A stretch of DNA of 41,210 bases from a bacterium UBA3734 (GTDB lineage: Bacteria; Bacteroidota; Bacteroidia; Bacteroidales; Bacteroidaceae). The translations under genes were made by a program, and so were the position numbers. The first letter of the stretch is position 1, and every line of letters starts with the position of its first letter. Location: assembly GCA_002372575.1 (NCBI GenBank), contig DFHC01000091.1, positions 1 through 41,210 of the forward strand, given 5' to 3'. The notes below the pieces were generated by a model that was not told the origin of the DNA, ran no database searches, and saw only the letters and a list, made by a program, of their open reading frames with translations. This document shows, piece by piece, positions 8,887 through 17,750 of this stretch.

Positions 8887-11379
8887 ATGAAAAGACTAAC
8901 AGTAACAACATTCCTGCTGGCCTTGTTCTGCTCGACAATGCTGGCGCAGTCCTTCGACCTTAGAGGTCAAAGTGTTAGCACACAGCGACTTTTCATCGCT
9001 AAAGATATTGTCAATCTCGGAAACAGCGACTTTGCAACGGTTGCCGTGGCCGCCAACTGTGATTACACGGCAACAGCCAGCGAAGACTGGCTGACACTGC
9101 GTAAGACAGCCAATGGAAACACGGCAATTTTCGCACAGACGAACTACGATATCTCCGACCGCGAGTGCACGGTGACCTTCGCCTCTGCCGACGGAACAGT
9201 CAAGCGCACGATGAAGGTGACACAGGAAGGCTACGACATCGGCGACGAACTCATCCCCGTTGCCAGCGGAACGGCTTCGCAGTCGCAAAGCGGAGAGGGC
9301 ATCGACCGCTCTTTCGACGGGAATTTGAGCACGCTCTACCACTCGCCTTACTCGGGAACGAGCTTCCCCGTCAGGCTGGTGTATAACCTGAGAGAACCGT
9401 CGCACGTGGACTACGTGCTCTACACGCCCCGTCAAGACAACAATACCAATGGTAATTTCGGGCAGGTGACGATAGAGTACCAAGTCGAAGGCAGTTCGAC
9501 ATGGGTAAAACTCGGCGACTATAATTTCAATGGAAGCGCCAGTCCAACCCCCGTCGATTTCGGCGAAACGGGCATTGACAATGTCAAGACAGTACGCTTC
9601 ACCGTCAAGAGCGGCACGGGCAACTGGGCCAGCTGTGCCGAAATGCAGTTCTTCAAGAGAACTGGATACATGAGCAGCATCATGGACCTTTTTGCCGACA
9701 ACCTCTGCACGAAGCTGAAAGACGGCGTGACGCGCGAGCAAATCGAGCAAGTCAAGACGAAGGAATTCCGCGACGCCGCCCTCGCCATGTATGAAGGAAC
9801 CTATTCCACGGAGTTCCGCGTGGGTGAATTCGGTGCGTTTATTCCGCCAAACTCGCTCATCGGACAACTCAAGACGTGGTTCACCTACAGCCACTATGAG
9901 AATGCAACGGGTATCACTTTCAATCCTGGCGACATCGTCGTGATGCTCGTCGAAGGTATTGAGAGCGACGGCATCCAGCTGCAAATCCGCAACTTCGGAC
10001 CGAAGGTGTTCACCACGGGCCGCTATGGCGTGCGCAACGGTCTGAACATCATCAAGGTCAACCACAAGGGTAACGGCTATATCGACTATTTCACGAACAA
10101 CTGGAGAAAGGCTCCGAAGGTGAAAATCCACTTCCTCAACGGCGTGGAGCAAGGCTATTTCAGCCCGTATCTCAAAGGACATACCGACGCCGACTGGAAA
10201 CGCCTGCTGAGGAATGCCAAGGGCGACTGCCTCGACATGCGCGGCAAGTACGTCAACTGCGTGTTCCCCGTGGACAACATCAAGAAGAAATGCCCGAACC
10301 AAGGCGAACTGCTCATGAGCCAGTACGACGAATTGGTTCGTCTGGAACGCGAAATCATGGGTCTGATCAAGTATGAATACGACTTCCCCAACCACCAAAC
10401 CGTGACCACGGTCGAGAAGAGCTCCGGCTATATGCACGCCAACAATGACAACTGCTGTGTGCCGATTGTGGCTGTAAACGACGCGCTCGTTGCCGGCGAC
10501 AACTTCCCGACATGGGCCATCGGCCACGAGCTCGGCCACGTGAACCAGACGAATGGCTTCCGCTGGCCCGGACTCGCCGAGGTGACCAACAACGTGATGG
10601 CAGCCTACGTGCAGCATATGTTCTCGCCCAACGGCTGGCACCGCTTGGAGAATGAAGCCAACCGCTTCCGCTATTATCGCTATCTCGACGGCGGTGTGCG
10701 CAAAGACCTCACGTGGTTGCCGAGTGTAGAAAAAGACGTGTTCGCCACGCTCATTCCGCTTTATCAGTTGCTCGTCTATACGCGCTTCGCAGGTTTCGCC
10801 CCCGATGCTTATCCAGATTTCTACGAGAAAATGCGTAAGATGGATGTGCCCGCAGGCAGTGGTCCGCAGCAGGTGAATTTCGTGCGCCAGTTCTGTCACA
10901 TGGCGAAGATCGACTTCATCGACTTCTTCAAGAAAGTCGGAATCCTGAAAGTCATCGACCAACACGTGGCCGACTACAGCGGTGCTCAGCTCACCATCAC
11001 GCAGTCGATGATCAACAACGTGGAGAACGAAATCAAGAAAGCGGGCTATCCCGAAGCTCCTGGCGGACTCTACTTCATCGACGCGTGGAACTATCCGATT
11101 TTCCGCGACAAGAAGGAACTCGTGGGCAACACCGTGGGCAAAGGCTGCGTGAAGTCGAATAACAACGTACGCATCCAGCACAGCATGTGGCAGAACGTGG
11201 TGGGCTTCGAGACCTACAAGGCCGACGGCACACTGCTCCACATCACGAACTATGGTCGTGGCGAGGGTGGAACCACCGCAACGCATACCAATTGCGAGTG
11301 GAATGCAAGCGAAAGTCCGGCCTACATCATGGCTGTGGGCTACGATGGTACGAAAATCAAGTGTTACGAACCCAAATAA
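8887..11379 (+). CDS. Secreted M60-family (enhancin-like) metallopeptidase 2
   Basis: 830 residues from the ATG at 8887; the frame is open further upstream, but MKRLTVTTFLLALFCSTMLAQ is a clean signal peptide and the longer start would overlap the previous gene. Architecture copies peptidase 1: BACON-like domain sharing DFATVAVAANCDY, F5/8-type domain (SFDGNLSTLYHS, VRFTVKSG), catalytic domain with His547-Glu548-Leu-Gly-His551 and Glu565 in GLAEVTNN. Sequence outside these blocks is well diverged, so the duplication is old and substrates may differ. The C-terminal part after about residue 700 forms an extra beta-rich region. The 10-nt gap to peptidase 1 suggests one transcript. Likely acts on host or dietary glycoproteins at the cell surface (inference). 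Confidence 0.9.
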   Translation: MKRLTVTTFLLALFCSTMLAQSFDLRGQSVSTQRLFIAKDIVNLGNSDFATVAVAANCDYTATASEDWLTLRKTANGNTAIFAQTNYDISDRECTVTFASADGTVKRTMKVTQEGYDIGDELIPVASGTASQSQSGEGIDRSFDGNLSTLYHSPYSGTSFPVRLVYNLREPSHVDYVLYTPRQDNNTNGNFGQVTIEYQVEGSSTWVKLGDYNFNGSASPTPVDFGETGIDNVKTVRFTVKSGTGNWASCAEMQFFKRTGYMSSIMDLFADNLCTKLKDGVTREQIEQVKTKEFRDAALAMYEGTYSTEFRVGEFGAFIPPNSLIGQLKTWFTYSHYENATGITFNPGDIVVMLVEGIESDGIQLQIRNFGPKVFTTGRYGVRNGLNIIKVNHKGNGYIDYFTNNWRKAPKVKIHFLNGVEQGYFSPYLKGHTDADWKRLLRNAKGDCLDMRGKYVNCVFPVDNIKKKCPNQGELLMSQYDELVRLEREIMGLIKYEYDFPNHQTVTTVEKSSGYMHANNDNCCVPIVAVNDALVAGDNFPTWAIGHELGHVNQTNGFRWPGLAEVTNNVMAAYVQHMFSPNGWHRLENEANRFRYYRYLDGGVRKDLTWLPSVEKDVFATLIPLYQLLVYTRFAGFAPDAYPDFYEKMRKMDVPAGSGPQQVNFVRQFCHMAKIDFIDFFKKVGILKVIDQHVADYSGAQLTITQSMINNVENEIKKAGYPEAPGGLYFIDAWNYPIFRDKKELVGNTVGKGCVKSNNNVRIQHSMWQNVVGFETYKADGTLLHITNYGRGEGGTTATHTNCEWNASESPAYIMAVGYDGTKIKCYEPK

Positions 11380-11406
11380 TCGTTTTTTAAAAAAAAGATT
11401 TGAGAA

Positions 11407-12912
11407 ATGTTTAAGAATTTCACAGGTTTTCACCTGGTAGAGGCGTACCACAAAATACGCCACGAGAATCGTTTTCATCCGAATAGGGTGTTTGTCAAGA
11501 CCACCGAGGCCATCGCCGTGCTGCTGATTACGCTGACGCTTTGGAACCTGCCGACAACGGCCTTCGGCATCGACGGGCTGACCGTCGTGCAGCAGCGCAT
11601 CATCGCCATTTTCGCCTTCGCCACGCTCATGTGGATACTCGAAGTGGTGCCGTCGTGGGCCACATCGGTGGCCATCATCGGACTGATGCTGCTCTTCACG
11701 AGCGACAGCGGCATCAAGTGGATGTGCAACCCCGACGAGGTGGGCACGCTGCTCAGCCACAGGGGCATCATGGCCTGCTTCGCCGACCCCGTCATCATGC
11801 TTTTCATCGGCGGTTTCATCCTTGCGATTGCCGCCTCGAAAACGGGTCTCGACGCGCAGTTGGCCAAGTTTCTGCTGAAATTTTTCGGCACCAAGAGCGA
11901 GAATGTGCTGCTCGGCTTCCTGCTCATCACGGGACTTTTCTCGATGTTCATTTCAAACACCGCCACCGCCGCCATGATGCTCACCTTCCTCACGCCCGTG
12001 TTCAAACAGCTGCCGGCTGAGGGCAAGGGGCGCATCGCAATGGCACTGTCGATTCCTGTGGCGGCCAACCTCGGTGGCATGGGAACGCCTATCGGTACGC
12101 CGCCGAACACCATCGCCATGAAATATCTGAACGATCCCGAAGGCCTCAATCTCGGGTTGGGATTCGGCCAGTGGATGATGTTCATGCTGCCCTTGGTCAT
12201 CGTGCTGCTGCTATTGAGCTGGTGGATACTGAAGACTGTGTTCCCTTTCTCGCAGAAGACCGTGGAACTGAAAATCGAAGGCGGAATGAAGAAGGATTCG
12301 CGCACGTGGATTGTCATCGTGACGTTTATTGTGACGGTGTTACTCTGGCTGCTCGACACTGTCACCGGTATCAATTCCTACACCGTTGCGCTGATTCCCT
12401 TCGTGGTGTTCGCGCTGACGGGTGTCATCACGAAGTACGACCTCGAGGAAATCAACTGGTCGGTGATTTGGATGGTGGCTGGCGGTTTCGCCCTCGGCTA
12501 CGGCCTGAACGCCTCCGGACTGGCTGCCAACGCCGTTGAGAGCATTCCCTTCGGCAACTTCTCGCCGATTCTGATTCTCGTGCTCTCGGGTCTCATTTGC
12601 TATGCGCTGAGCAACTTCATCTCGAACTCGGCCACGGCAGCCCTGCTCATGCCCATCCTTGCCTTCGTCTGCGGAGCTATGGGCGACAAGCTCGATGCCA
12701 TCGGCGGAACGCCCACGGTGCTCATTGGTGTGGCCATCGCAGCCTCGTCGGCCATGGTGTTGCCCATTTCCACGCCGCCAAACGCACTGGCCTACGCCAC
12801 CAACCTCGTCAAGCAAAACGACATGGCGAAAATAGGCCTTATCGTGGGTATCATTTCAATGCTGCTTGGCTATTTGCTCCTGTATTTCGTAGCACAGCTG
12901 GGAATAATTTGA
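11407..12912 (+). CDS. SLC13/DASS family anion transporter 1
   Basis: Inner-membrane, probably sodium-coupled carrier for di- or tricarboxylates or sulfate. 501 residues with about 11-12 hydrophobic segments. The inverted-repeat substrate motifs are visible: SNTATAAMM in the first half with GMGTPIGTPPN, and SNSATAALLM with PISTPPNALAYA in the second half. These Ser-Asn-Thr type motifs bind sodium and the carboxylate in the Vibrio cholerae INDY structure. Substrate cannot be assigned. It follows peptidase 2 by 27 nt and ends before a strong terminator hairpin. An upstream adenine/thymine-rich spacer contains no convincing promoter, so it may be read through from the peptidase operon. Confidence 0.85.
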   Translation: MFKNFTGFHLVEAYHKIRHENRFHPNRVFVKTTEAIAVLLITLTLWNLPTTAFGIDGLTVVQQRIIAIFAFATLMWILEVVPSWATSVAIIGLMLLFTSDSGIKWMCNPDEVGTLLSHRGIMACFADPVIMLFIGGFILAIAASKTGLDAQLAKFLLKFFGTKSENVLLGFLLITGLFSMFISNTATAAMMLTFLTPVFKQLPAEGKGRIAMALSIPVAANLGGMGTPIGTPPNTIAMKYLNDPEGLNLGLGFGQWMMFMLPLVIVLLLLSWWILKTVFPFSQKTVELKIEGGMKKDSRTWIVIVTFIVTVLLWLLDTVTGINSYTVALIPFVVFALTGVITKYDLEEINWSVIWMVAGGFALGYGLNASGLAANAVESIPFGNFSPILILVLSGLICYALSNFISNSATAALLMPILAFVCGAMGDKLDAIGGTPTVLIGVAIAASSAMVLPISTPPNALAYATNLVKQNDMAKIGLIVGIISMLLGYLLLYFVAQLGII

Positions 12913-12932
12913 ATAAGAAATGCATGAATATG

Positions 12933-12967
12933 AAGAGAGAGGGTTGAAAAAACTCTCTCTTTTTTTT
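12933..12967 (+). terminator. Rho-independent terminator after DASS transporter 1
   Basis: AGAGAGAG near 12934-12941 pairs with CTCTCTCT at 12953-12960 around an A-rich loop, followed directly by an unbroken T run to 12967. The T run also supplies part of the TTTG -33 element of the next promoter, so terminator and promoter are fused. Confidence 0.85.
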
Positions 12968-12995
12968 GTGAGTTACGATTAAATTCGTAAATTTG
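12965..12995 (+). promoter_or_regulatory. Promoter for DASS transporter 2
   Basis: TTTG (12965-12968) and TAAATTTG (12988-12995) are separated by 19 nt, a full match to the Bacteroidota consensus. Predicted transcription start near 13001, about 39 nt before the ATG at 13040. Confidence 0.75.
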
Positions 12996-13039
12996 CGGTC
13001 GAAAGTTATTAACAAGTCATCAATAATCGAGAAATTCTT

Positions 13040-14605
13040 ATGAAGAATAACGAAGAAAAGCCTGCACCCGTGCAGGAAACGGCGGCTCAGGAGAGCGCGT
13101 CGTTCGACAGAAAACGCCATGTGATCGGAGCCTTCTTGGGGCCGATTTGTGCTTTATTGGTGTGGTTTACGCCCATCGAAGCGCTGACGCCTGAGTCGCA
13201 CAAACTGCTGGCCATCATGACGCTGGTGGCCATTTGGTGGATTACGGAGCCGGTGTCGATTCCAGTGACATCGCTCGTCGGTCCGACGCTCTGCGTCATT
13301 TTCGGCGTGGTGTCGATGAAAGAGGCGTTCGCGGCCTTCGGAAATCCGATGATTTTCCTGTTTATGGGCGGTTTTATCATTGCGAAGGCCATGATGGTGA
13401 ACGGACTGGACAAGCGCATCGCCTATGGCATCATGTCGATGAAATGGGTGGGCGACAATCCGCGTCGCATCTTCCTGGCCATCGGTCTGGCCTGCATGGT
13501 TTGCTCGGGATGGATCAGCAACACGGCCACGGCTGCGATGATGTTCCCGATTGCGCTCGGACTGCTTGAGGCCATTCGCGAAATGATGGCGGCCAATGGT
13601 CGCAACATCGACCTCTCGAGCTACAAATACGCCACGGGTCTGATGCTGATGACGGCCTATTCGTGCTCCATCGGCGGTGTGCTCACCCCGATTGGAACGC
13701 CTCCGAACATCATGATGATTGGCTTCCTGGCCGAGAAAGACCCGACGCTCTACCACATTTCGTTCTTCGATTGGATGGTTTGGGGCTTCATTGCGATGGT
13801 AATCTATTTCGTGATTGCCTACATCGTTTTGTCTCGTATGTTCCCCGCCGACGTGACGCACATCGAGGGTGCACAGAAATTCATTCGCGAGCACGTTGAC
13901 CAGCTGGGCAAGTGGACGACGGCGCAGAAAAACACGCTCTTCGCCTTCCTCGTGGCTGTGACGCTGTGGGTGACGCCGGGCATTCTGAACGTGGTGTTCG
14001 GACACGATAGCGAAATTCTGAAGCAATACAATAAGATTTTCCCCGAAGCCATTGTTGCCATGATTGGCGGCCTGTTGCTTTTCTTCCTGCCGACGAACAT
14101 CCGCAAGGGCGAGATGACGCTGCGCTGGAAAGAGGCCGTCGTGGGCATCGAGTGGGGCACGCTGCTGCTCTTCGGCGGTGGTTTGGCCATGGGCGGAATG
14201 ATGTATTCGACGGGCCTGTCGGCTTGGATTGGCGACCAGATTGTGGCCATGATGGGCGGTCAGCCGTCGGAAATCCTCTTTGTGTCGGTGTTCTGCCTGG
14301 CCGCGCTGCTTATGTCGGAACTCACGTCGCACACGGCAGCCGTGGGCATGATTGGTCCGCTGGCCGTGGGAGCCGCTCTTTCGGCCGGATTCAGCCCGAT
14401 TCCCGTGGCTGTGGGTGTGGCCTTGTCGTCGAGCCTCGGCTTTATGATGCCCGTTTCCACGCCGCCTAATGCCATTGTCTATGCCTCGGGCTACATTCCC
14501 ATCACGAAGATGATTAAGTCGGGCGCGATTATTGACGTCATCGGCATCTTCTTGGTGACGATTCCGTTGGTGCTGTGGCTCGTGAAGGCTGTGATGGGAA
14601 TTTGA
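13040..14605 (+). CDS. SLC13/DASS family anion transporter 2
   Basis: 521-residue integral membrane carrier of the same superfamily as transporter 1 but only distantly similar. It has a hydrophilic N terminus of about 30 residues, then paired motifs SNTATAAMMFP with LTPIGTPPN and, in the second half, SHTAAVGMIGP with MPVSTPPNAIVYA. The second motif has His in place of the usual Asn, which may reflect another substrate or cation stoichiometry. It has its own promoter and terminator-separated position, so it is regulated separately from transporter 1. The TonB receptor gene begins 7 nt after its stop, so the receptor and lipoprotein may share this transcript. Confidence 0.85.
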   Translation: MKNNEEKPAPVQETAAQESASFDRKRHVIGAFLGPICALLVWFTPIEALTPESHKLLAIMTLVAIWWITEPVSIPVTSLVGPTLCVIFGVVSMKEAFAAFGNPMIFLFMGGFIIAKAMMVNGLDKRIAYGIMSMKWVGDNPRRIFLAIGLACMVCSGWISNTATAAMMFPIALGLLEAIREMMAANGRNIDLSSYKYATGLMLMTAYSCSIGGVLTPIGTPPNIMMIGFLAEKDPTLYHISFFDWMVWGFIAMVIYFVIAYIVLSRMFPADVTHIEGAQKFIREHVDQLGKWTTAQKNTLFAFLVAVTLWVTPGILNVVFGHDSEILKQYNKIFPEAIVAMIGGLLLFFLPTNIRKGEMTLRWKEAVVGIEWGTLLLFGGGLAMGGMMYSTGLSAWIGDQIVAMMGGQPSEILFVSVFCLAALLMSELTSHTAAVGMIGPLAVGAALSAGFSPIPVAVGVALSSSLGFMMPVSTPPNAIVYASGYIPITKMIKSGAIIDVIGIFLVTIPLVLWLVKAVMGI

Positions 14606-14612
14606 CAGGAAC

Positions 14613-16568
14613 GTGAGAACCGTTTCACGAATATGGACAACGATGCTGTCGTTGCTGTGCGTCGCTGCTGCTGATGCACAGGGCGATAGCATCGTTCGCG
14701 ATTTGCAGCGCGTGGATGTGGTGGCGCGTGGAAAAAACGATGCTGTGCGAGCCACGATTCCCACGCAGCGCATCGATGCAGAAAAGATGCGACTTCTCGG
14801 CATTCATTCCCTGACCGACGCGCTGAAGCACTTCGCAGGCACAACCGTGCGCGACTACGGCGGCGCAGGCGGCATGAAAACGGTGTCGGTGCGAGGCATC
14901 GGAGCGCGCCATACGGCGGTGGTCTATGACGGAATTGCGCTTTCCGACTGTCAGACGGGCGAAATCGACCTCTCGCGCTTTTCGTTGGAGCAGTTCGGCA
15001 GCCTCAGACTCGAAATTGGCGATGGCGACAACATTTTTCAGCCTGCCCGAAATCAGGCCGCTGCCGCGACATTAATATTAGAAAGCACTTCTGACATCAC
15101 CCATTCTCCCTCCCCCTTCGGGGAGGGCTGGGGAGGGGCTTTGATTTTCGGTTCCTTCGGCCTCGTCAGTCCCTCGGTCCGACTCTCGCAGCCGCTCTCC
15201 GAAAAACTTGCGCTCTCGGCCTTCGGCGAATTTTTCCATGCCGACAACGACTACCCATTCACGCTCCACAACGTGACGCTGACCTCACGCGAGCGTCGCA
15301 CCAACAGCCGCATGAACACGGGTCGGGGCGAGCTGAACCTGCACTGGATGCCGAGCGCGTCTGTGCAACTCTCGGCCAAGGGCTATTTCTACCACAGCCA
15401 CCGCCATCTGCCCGGCATCGTGCGCTACTACACCAACGAAAACCACGAACGTCTGACCGACCAAAACGCCTTCGGACAAGTGCGACTCCGCGCGCAACTC
15501 GTCGAACGCTGGGCATTGCTTCTGAACGCGAAATTCGACTGGGCGCACACCGACTACGAAAACCGAACGCCTGGAAGTGCCCTTGGCGATGCCCGCTATT
15601 GGCAGCGCGAGTCCTACGGTTCTGCGGCACTGCTCTTCGAGCCATCGCCCTGGCTTTCGCTCGACTATTCCGCTGATTTTCAACGAAATACCCTGAACAG
15701 CACGCTCTCCATTTACGATGAACACCCGCGCCGCAATCTTTTTCTGCAATCGTTTGCGGCCAAGGCGCAGTGGCCGAGGCTGACCCTCGTGGCTCGGGCG
15801 CTCTGGAGCATCGCCAATGAAAGCGAGCGAGAAAACCACAGTTCCTTCGACCCCTCGCTGAGCCTTTCCTACCGACTTCTGCCGCGCGAAGAGCTCTACC
15901 TGCGAGCGATGGCGAAGCGAATCTATCGCCTGCCCACCTTCACCGAACTCTATTTCTACCACATCGGCGCGGCCCAGCTGCAGCCCGAGCGTGCCACGCA
16001 GTTCAATGTGGGGCTCACGTGGCGGAAATCGCACTTTTCGCTCACGGCAGACGCCTACTACAACCGCGTGACGGAGAAAATCGTGGCCGTGCCGTTCAAC
16101 ATGTTCGTGTGGCGCATCGCCAACATCGACCGTGCCCACATCCTCGGCCTCGACGTCACGGGATTCGCAAGCCAAAGTTTCGGGCAGCACCGTCTCAGCC
16201 TCGGCGCGAACTACAGCCTGCAACGAGCCATGAACGGCACGGTGAAGGACGCGCCCGACTACCACAAACAGCTGCCCTACACGCCGATTCACAGCTTCAC
16301 GGCCACCATTTCGTGGGAAAATCCGTGGACGAACCTTGCGCTGACCACGAGCGGGCAATCGGCCCGCTGGACAAGTACCGACCACGCCGCCGGAACGCGC
16401 ATCGCAGGCTTCTCCACCACCGATGTCTCGCTCTGGCGAACGCTCCTCGGCGACCGCCTCACCGCCCGAGTCACCCTCCAAAACCTCTTCGACCGACAGT
16501 ATGACCTTGTCGCCCACTATCCGATGCCCGGGCGTTCGTGGCGGCTGAGCCTCTCGTTTAAGTTTTAA
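14613..16568 (+). CDS. TonB-dependent outer-membrane receptor, BtuB-like
   Basis: 651 residues. A GTG at 14613 is preferred as start because it gives a signal peptide with basic N terminus (MRTVSRIWTTMLSLLCVAAADAQG); the ATG at 14643 would leave no positive charges. The plug domain follows (about 30-140: SLTDALKHFAGTTVRDYGG, VSVRGIGARHTAVVYDGI) and then a 22-strand-type barrel ending in the terminal aromatic of LSLSFKF. The size, compact plug and following propeller lipoprotein resemble BtuB/BtuG corrinoid uptake pairs of Bacteroides, but no cobalamin riboswitch is visible upstream, so the substrate is inferred only. Between plug and barrel the gene carries an in-frame GC-rich palindromic insertion at about 15100-15140 (SPSPFGEGWGG). 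Confidence 0.85.
   Translation: MRTVSRIWTTMLSLLCVAAADAQGDSIVRDLQRVDVVARGKNDAVRATIPTQRIDAEKMRLLGIHSLTDALKHFAGTTVRDYGGAGGMKTVSVRGIGARHTAVVYDGIALSDCQTGEIDLSRFSLEQFGSLRLEIGDGDNIFQPARNQAAAATLILESTSDITHSPSPFGEGWGGALIFGSFGLVSPSVRLSQPLSEKLALSAFGEFFHADNDYPFTLHNVTLTSRERRTNSRMNTGRGELNLHWMPSASVQLSAKGYFYHSHRHLPGIVRYYTNENHERLTDQNAFGQVRLRAQLVERWALLLNAKFDWAHTDYENRTPGSALGDARYWQRESYGSAALLFEPSPWLSLDYSADFQRNTLNSTLSIYDEHPRRNLFLQSFAAKAQWPRLTLVARALWSIANESERENHSSFDPSLSLSYRLLPREELYLRAMAKRIYRLPTFTELYFYHIGAAQLQPERATQFNVGLTWRKSHFSLTADAYYNRVTEKIVAVPFNMFVWRIANIDRAHILGLDVTGFASQSFGQHRLSLGANYSLQRAMNGTVKDAPDYHKQLPYTPIHSFTATISWENPWTNLALTTSGQSARWTSTDHAAGTRIAGFSTTDVSLWRTLLGDRLTARVTLQNLFDRQYDLVAHYPMPGRSWRLSLSFKF
15100..15140 (+). 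repeat. GC-rich palindromic element inserted in frame in the TonB receptor gene
   Basis: CCCTCCCC (15108-15115) and GGGGAGGG (15120-15127) form a perfect 8-bp inverted repeat with a CTTC loop, followed by a GGGGAGGGGC tract. It encodes SPSPFGEGWGG, out of keeping with the receptor sequence around it, and is the same family as the element in fmt at 21497-21534, read in the same frame. Confidence 0.75.
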
Positions 16569-16631
16569 GATTGAACATCGAAAAAAATGAATATTAACCC
16601 TCAAAAATCAACCATCAAACTTGAAAAAATT

Positions 16632-17744
16632 ATGAAAAAGTACACAAGATTCCTGTTCAGCCTGCTCACGGGCGCAATCGTTTTCACAGCGTGTGACGAC
16701 ACTGAAACCAAACCCAAGGACTACATCGACGTTCAGGTGGCCGACGGCGTTTTCATCCTGAACGAGGGAAGCTATTTCAGCCAAATCGACGGCTCGCTCG
16801 ATTTCCTCAGCTATGCCAACAACACGCTGACGATGAATCGCGACGTCTTCAAGAATGTCAACGGACGAGCCCTCGGCGGCACGCCCAACCACGCCATTCG
16901 CTGCGGCTCGAAAATCTACATTGCCACGACCGACGAAAACCGCATCGAGGTGCTCGACGCCACGACGTTGAAGGACCTCACACCCATCACGCTCACGGCT
17001 CCACGCGAACTGTGCACCGACGGCGCATCGGTCTTTGTGTCGTCTTACACGGGTGAGGTGTCGAAAGTCGATACGGCTTCGCTCACGGTTGTGAAAAAAT
17101 CGGCTGTTGTCGGTGCCAATCTCGAAGGAATCGCCTATCGGAAGAACTCGATCTACGTCTGCAATGCGTGGAACAGCGACTACACCTACAACTCGAACCT
17201 CGTGAAACTCTCAGCCACGACGCTCGAAAAAGAAAAGGACATCGTCGTCGTTGCGAATCCAAACCAGCTCATCGCCACTGAAAAAGACCTTTATCTGGCC
17301 TCGTGGGGCAACTACAACGACATTAAGCCCACAATCCAGCACATCGACCTCAGCGACAACGTGAAAACGCTGGCCCACGCCACGCACATGGCTCTGGGCA
17401 ATGGCTGGCTCTACCTCATCGGCTCTACCTACGACGCAGAATGGAACGAGGTGAATACCTACACCGCGCTGAATCTGGAGACGGGCGAAGAGGTAAGGTT
17501 CATCGACGGACGCGAAATCGATTCGCCCTGTGCCATCGGCTACGACCCCATTTCCAAGCTCGTCATCATCGCCTCGCGCAAGAAATATCCCAACGCCGAG
17601 GGCAAACCCACTGTCAGCTACACGCAAGACGGCTACATCGCCTGTTACACGGGCGGCGGAATGTATGTCCACCACCTCGATTGCGGCGTGAACCCGGGCT
17701 CGTTGCTCTTCCTTTCGCACAGCGAAAAGTGGCCCGTCTATTAA
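16632..17744 (+). CDS. Beta-propeller surface lipoprotein, YncE/BtuG-like
   Basis: 370 residues from the ATG at 16632 (MKKYTRFLFSLLTG); a longer frame begins at 16587 but adds a poor signal. A lipobox ends in Cys (AIVFTAC), followed by acidic DD, typical of Bacteroidota lipoproteins exported to the surface. The body is a series of short beta blades (RIEVLDATTLKDL, VSKVDTASLTVV, LVKLSATTLEKE) as in YncE-type seven-bladed propellers. In Bacteroides, BtuG is such a propeller lipoprotein that binds cobalamin and caps BtuB, and it is encoded beside it; the pairing here is the same. Corrinoid binding is an inference. The gene ends 6 nt from the convergent ClC gene. Confidence 0.75.
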   Translation: MKKYTRFLFSLLTGAIVFTACDDTETKPKDYIDVQVADGVFILNEGSYFSQIDGSLDFLSYANNTLTMNRDVFKNVNGRALGGTPNHAIRCGSKIYIATTDENRIEVLDATTLKDLTPITLTAPRELCTDGASVFVSSYTGEVSKVDTASLTVVKKSAVVGANLEGIAYRKNSIYVCNAWNSDYTYNSNLVKLSATTLEKEKDIVVVANPNQLIATEKDLYLASWGNYNDIKPTIQHIDLSDNVKTLAHATHMALGNGWLYLIGSTYDAEWNEVNTYTALNLETGEEVRFIDGREIDSPCAIGYDPISKLVIIASRKKYPNAEGKPTVSYTQDGYIACYTGGGMYVHHLDCGVNPGSLLFLSHSEKWPVY

Positions 17745-17750
17745 GAAAAA

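Noticed and set aside
8896..11760. 954-residue open frame on the minus strand
   Set aside because: It is antisense to the M60 peptidase 2 gene; Ala/Val/His/Glu-rich, no recognisable domain, and explained by GC-rich codon bias of the real gene.
14500..14620. Cobalamin riboswitch before the BtuB-like gene
   Set aside because: The upstream gene ends 7 nt before and its coding sequence shows no B12-box-like conserved element.
13154..14803. 549-residue open frame on the minus strand
   Set aside because: Arg/His/Gln-rich antisense of DASS transporter 2; no domain.
15285..16604. 439-residue open frame on the minus strand
   Set aside because: Antisense of the TonB receptor barrel; no recognisable features.
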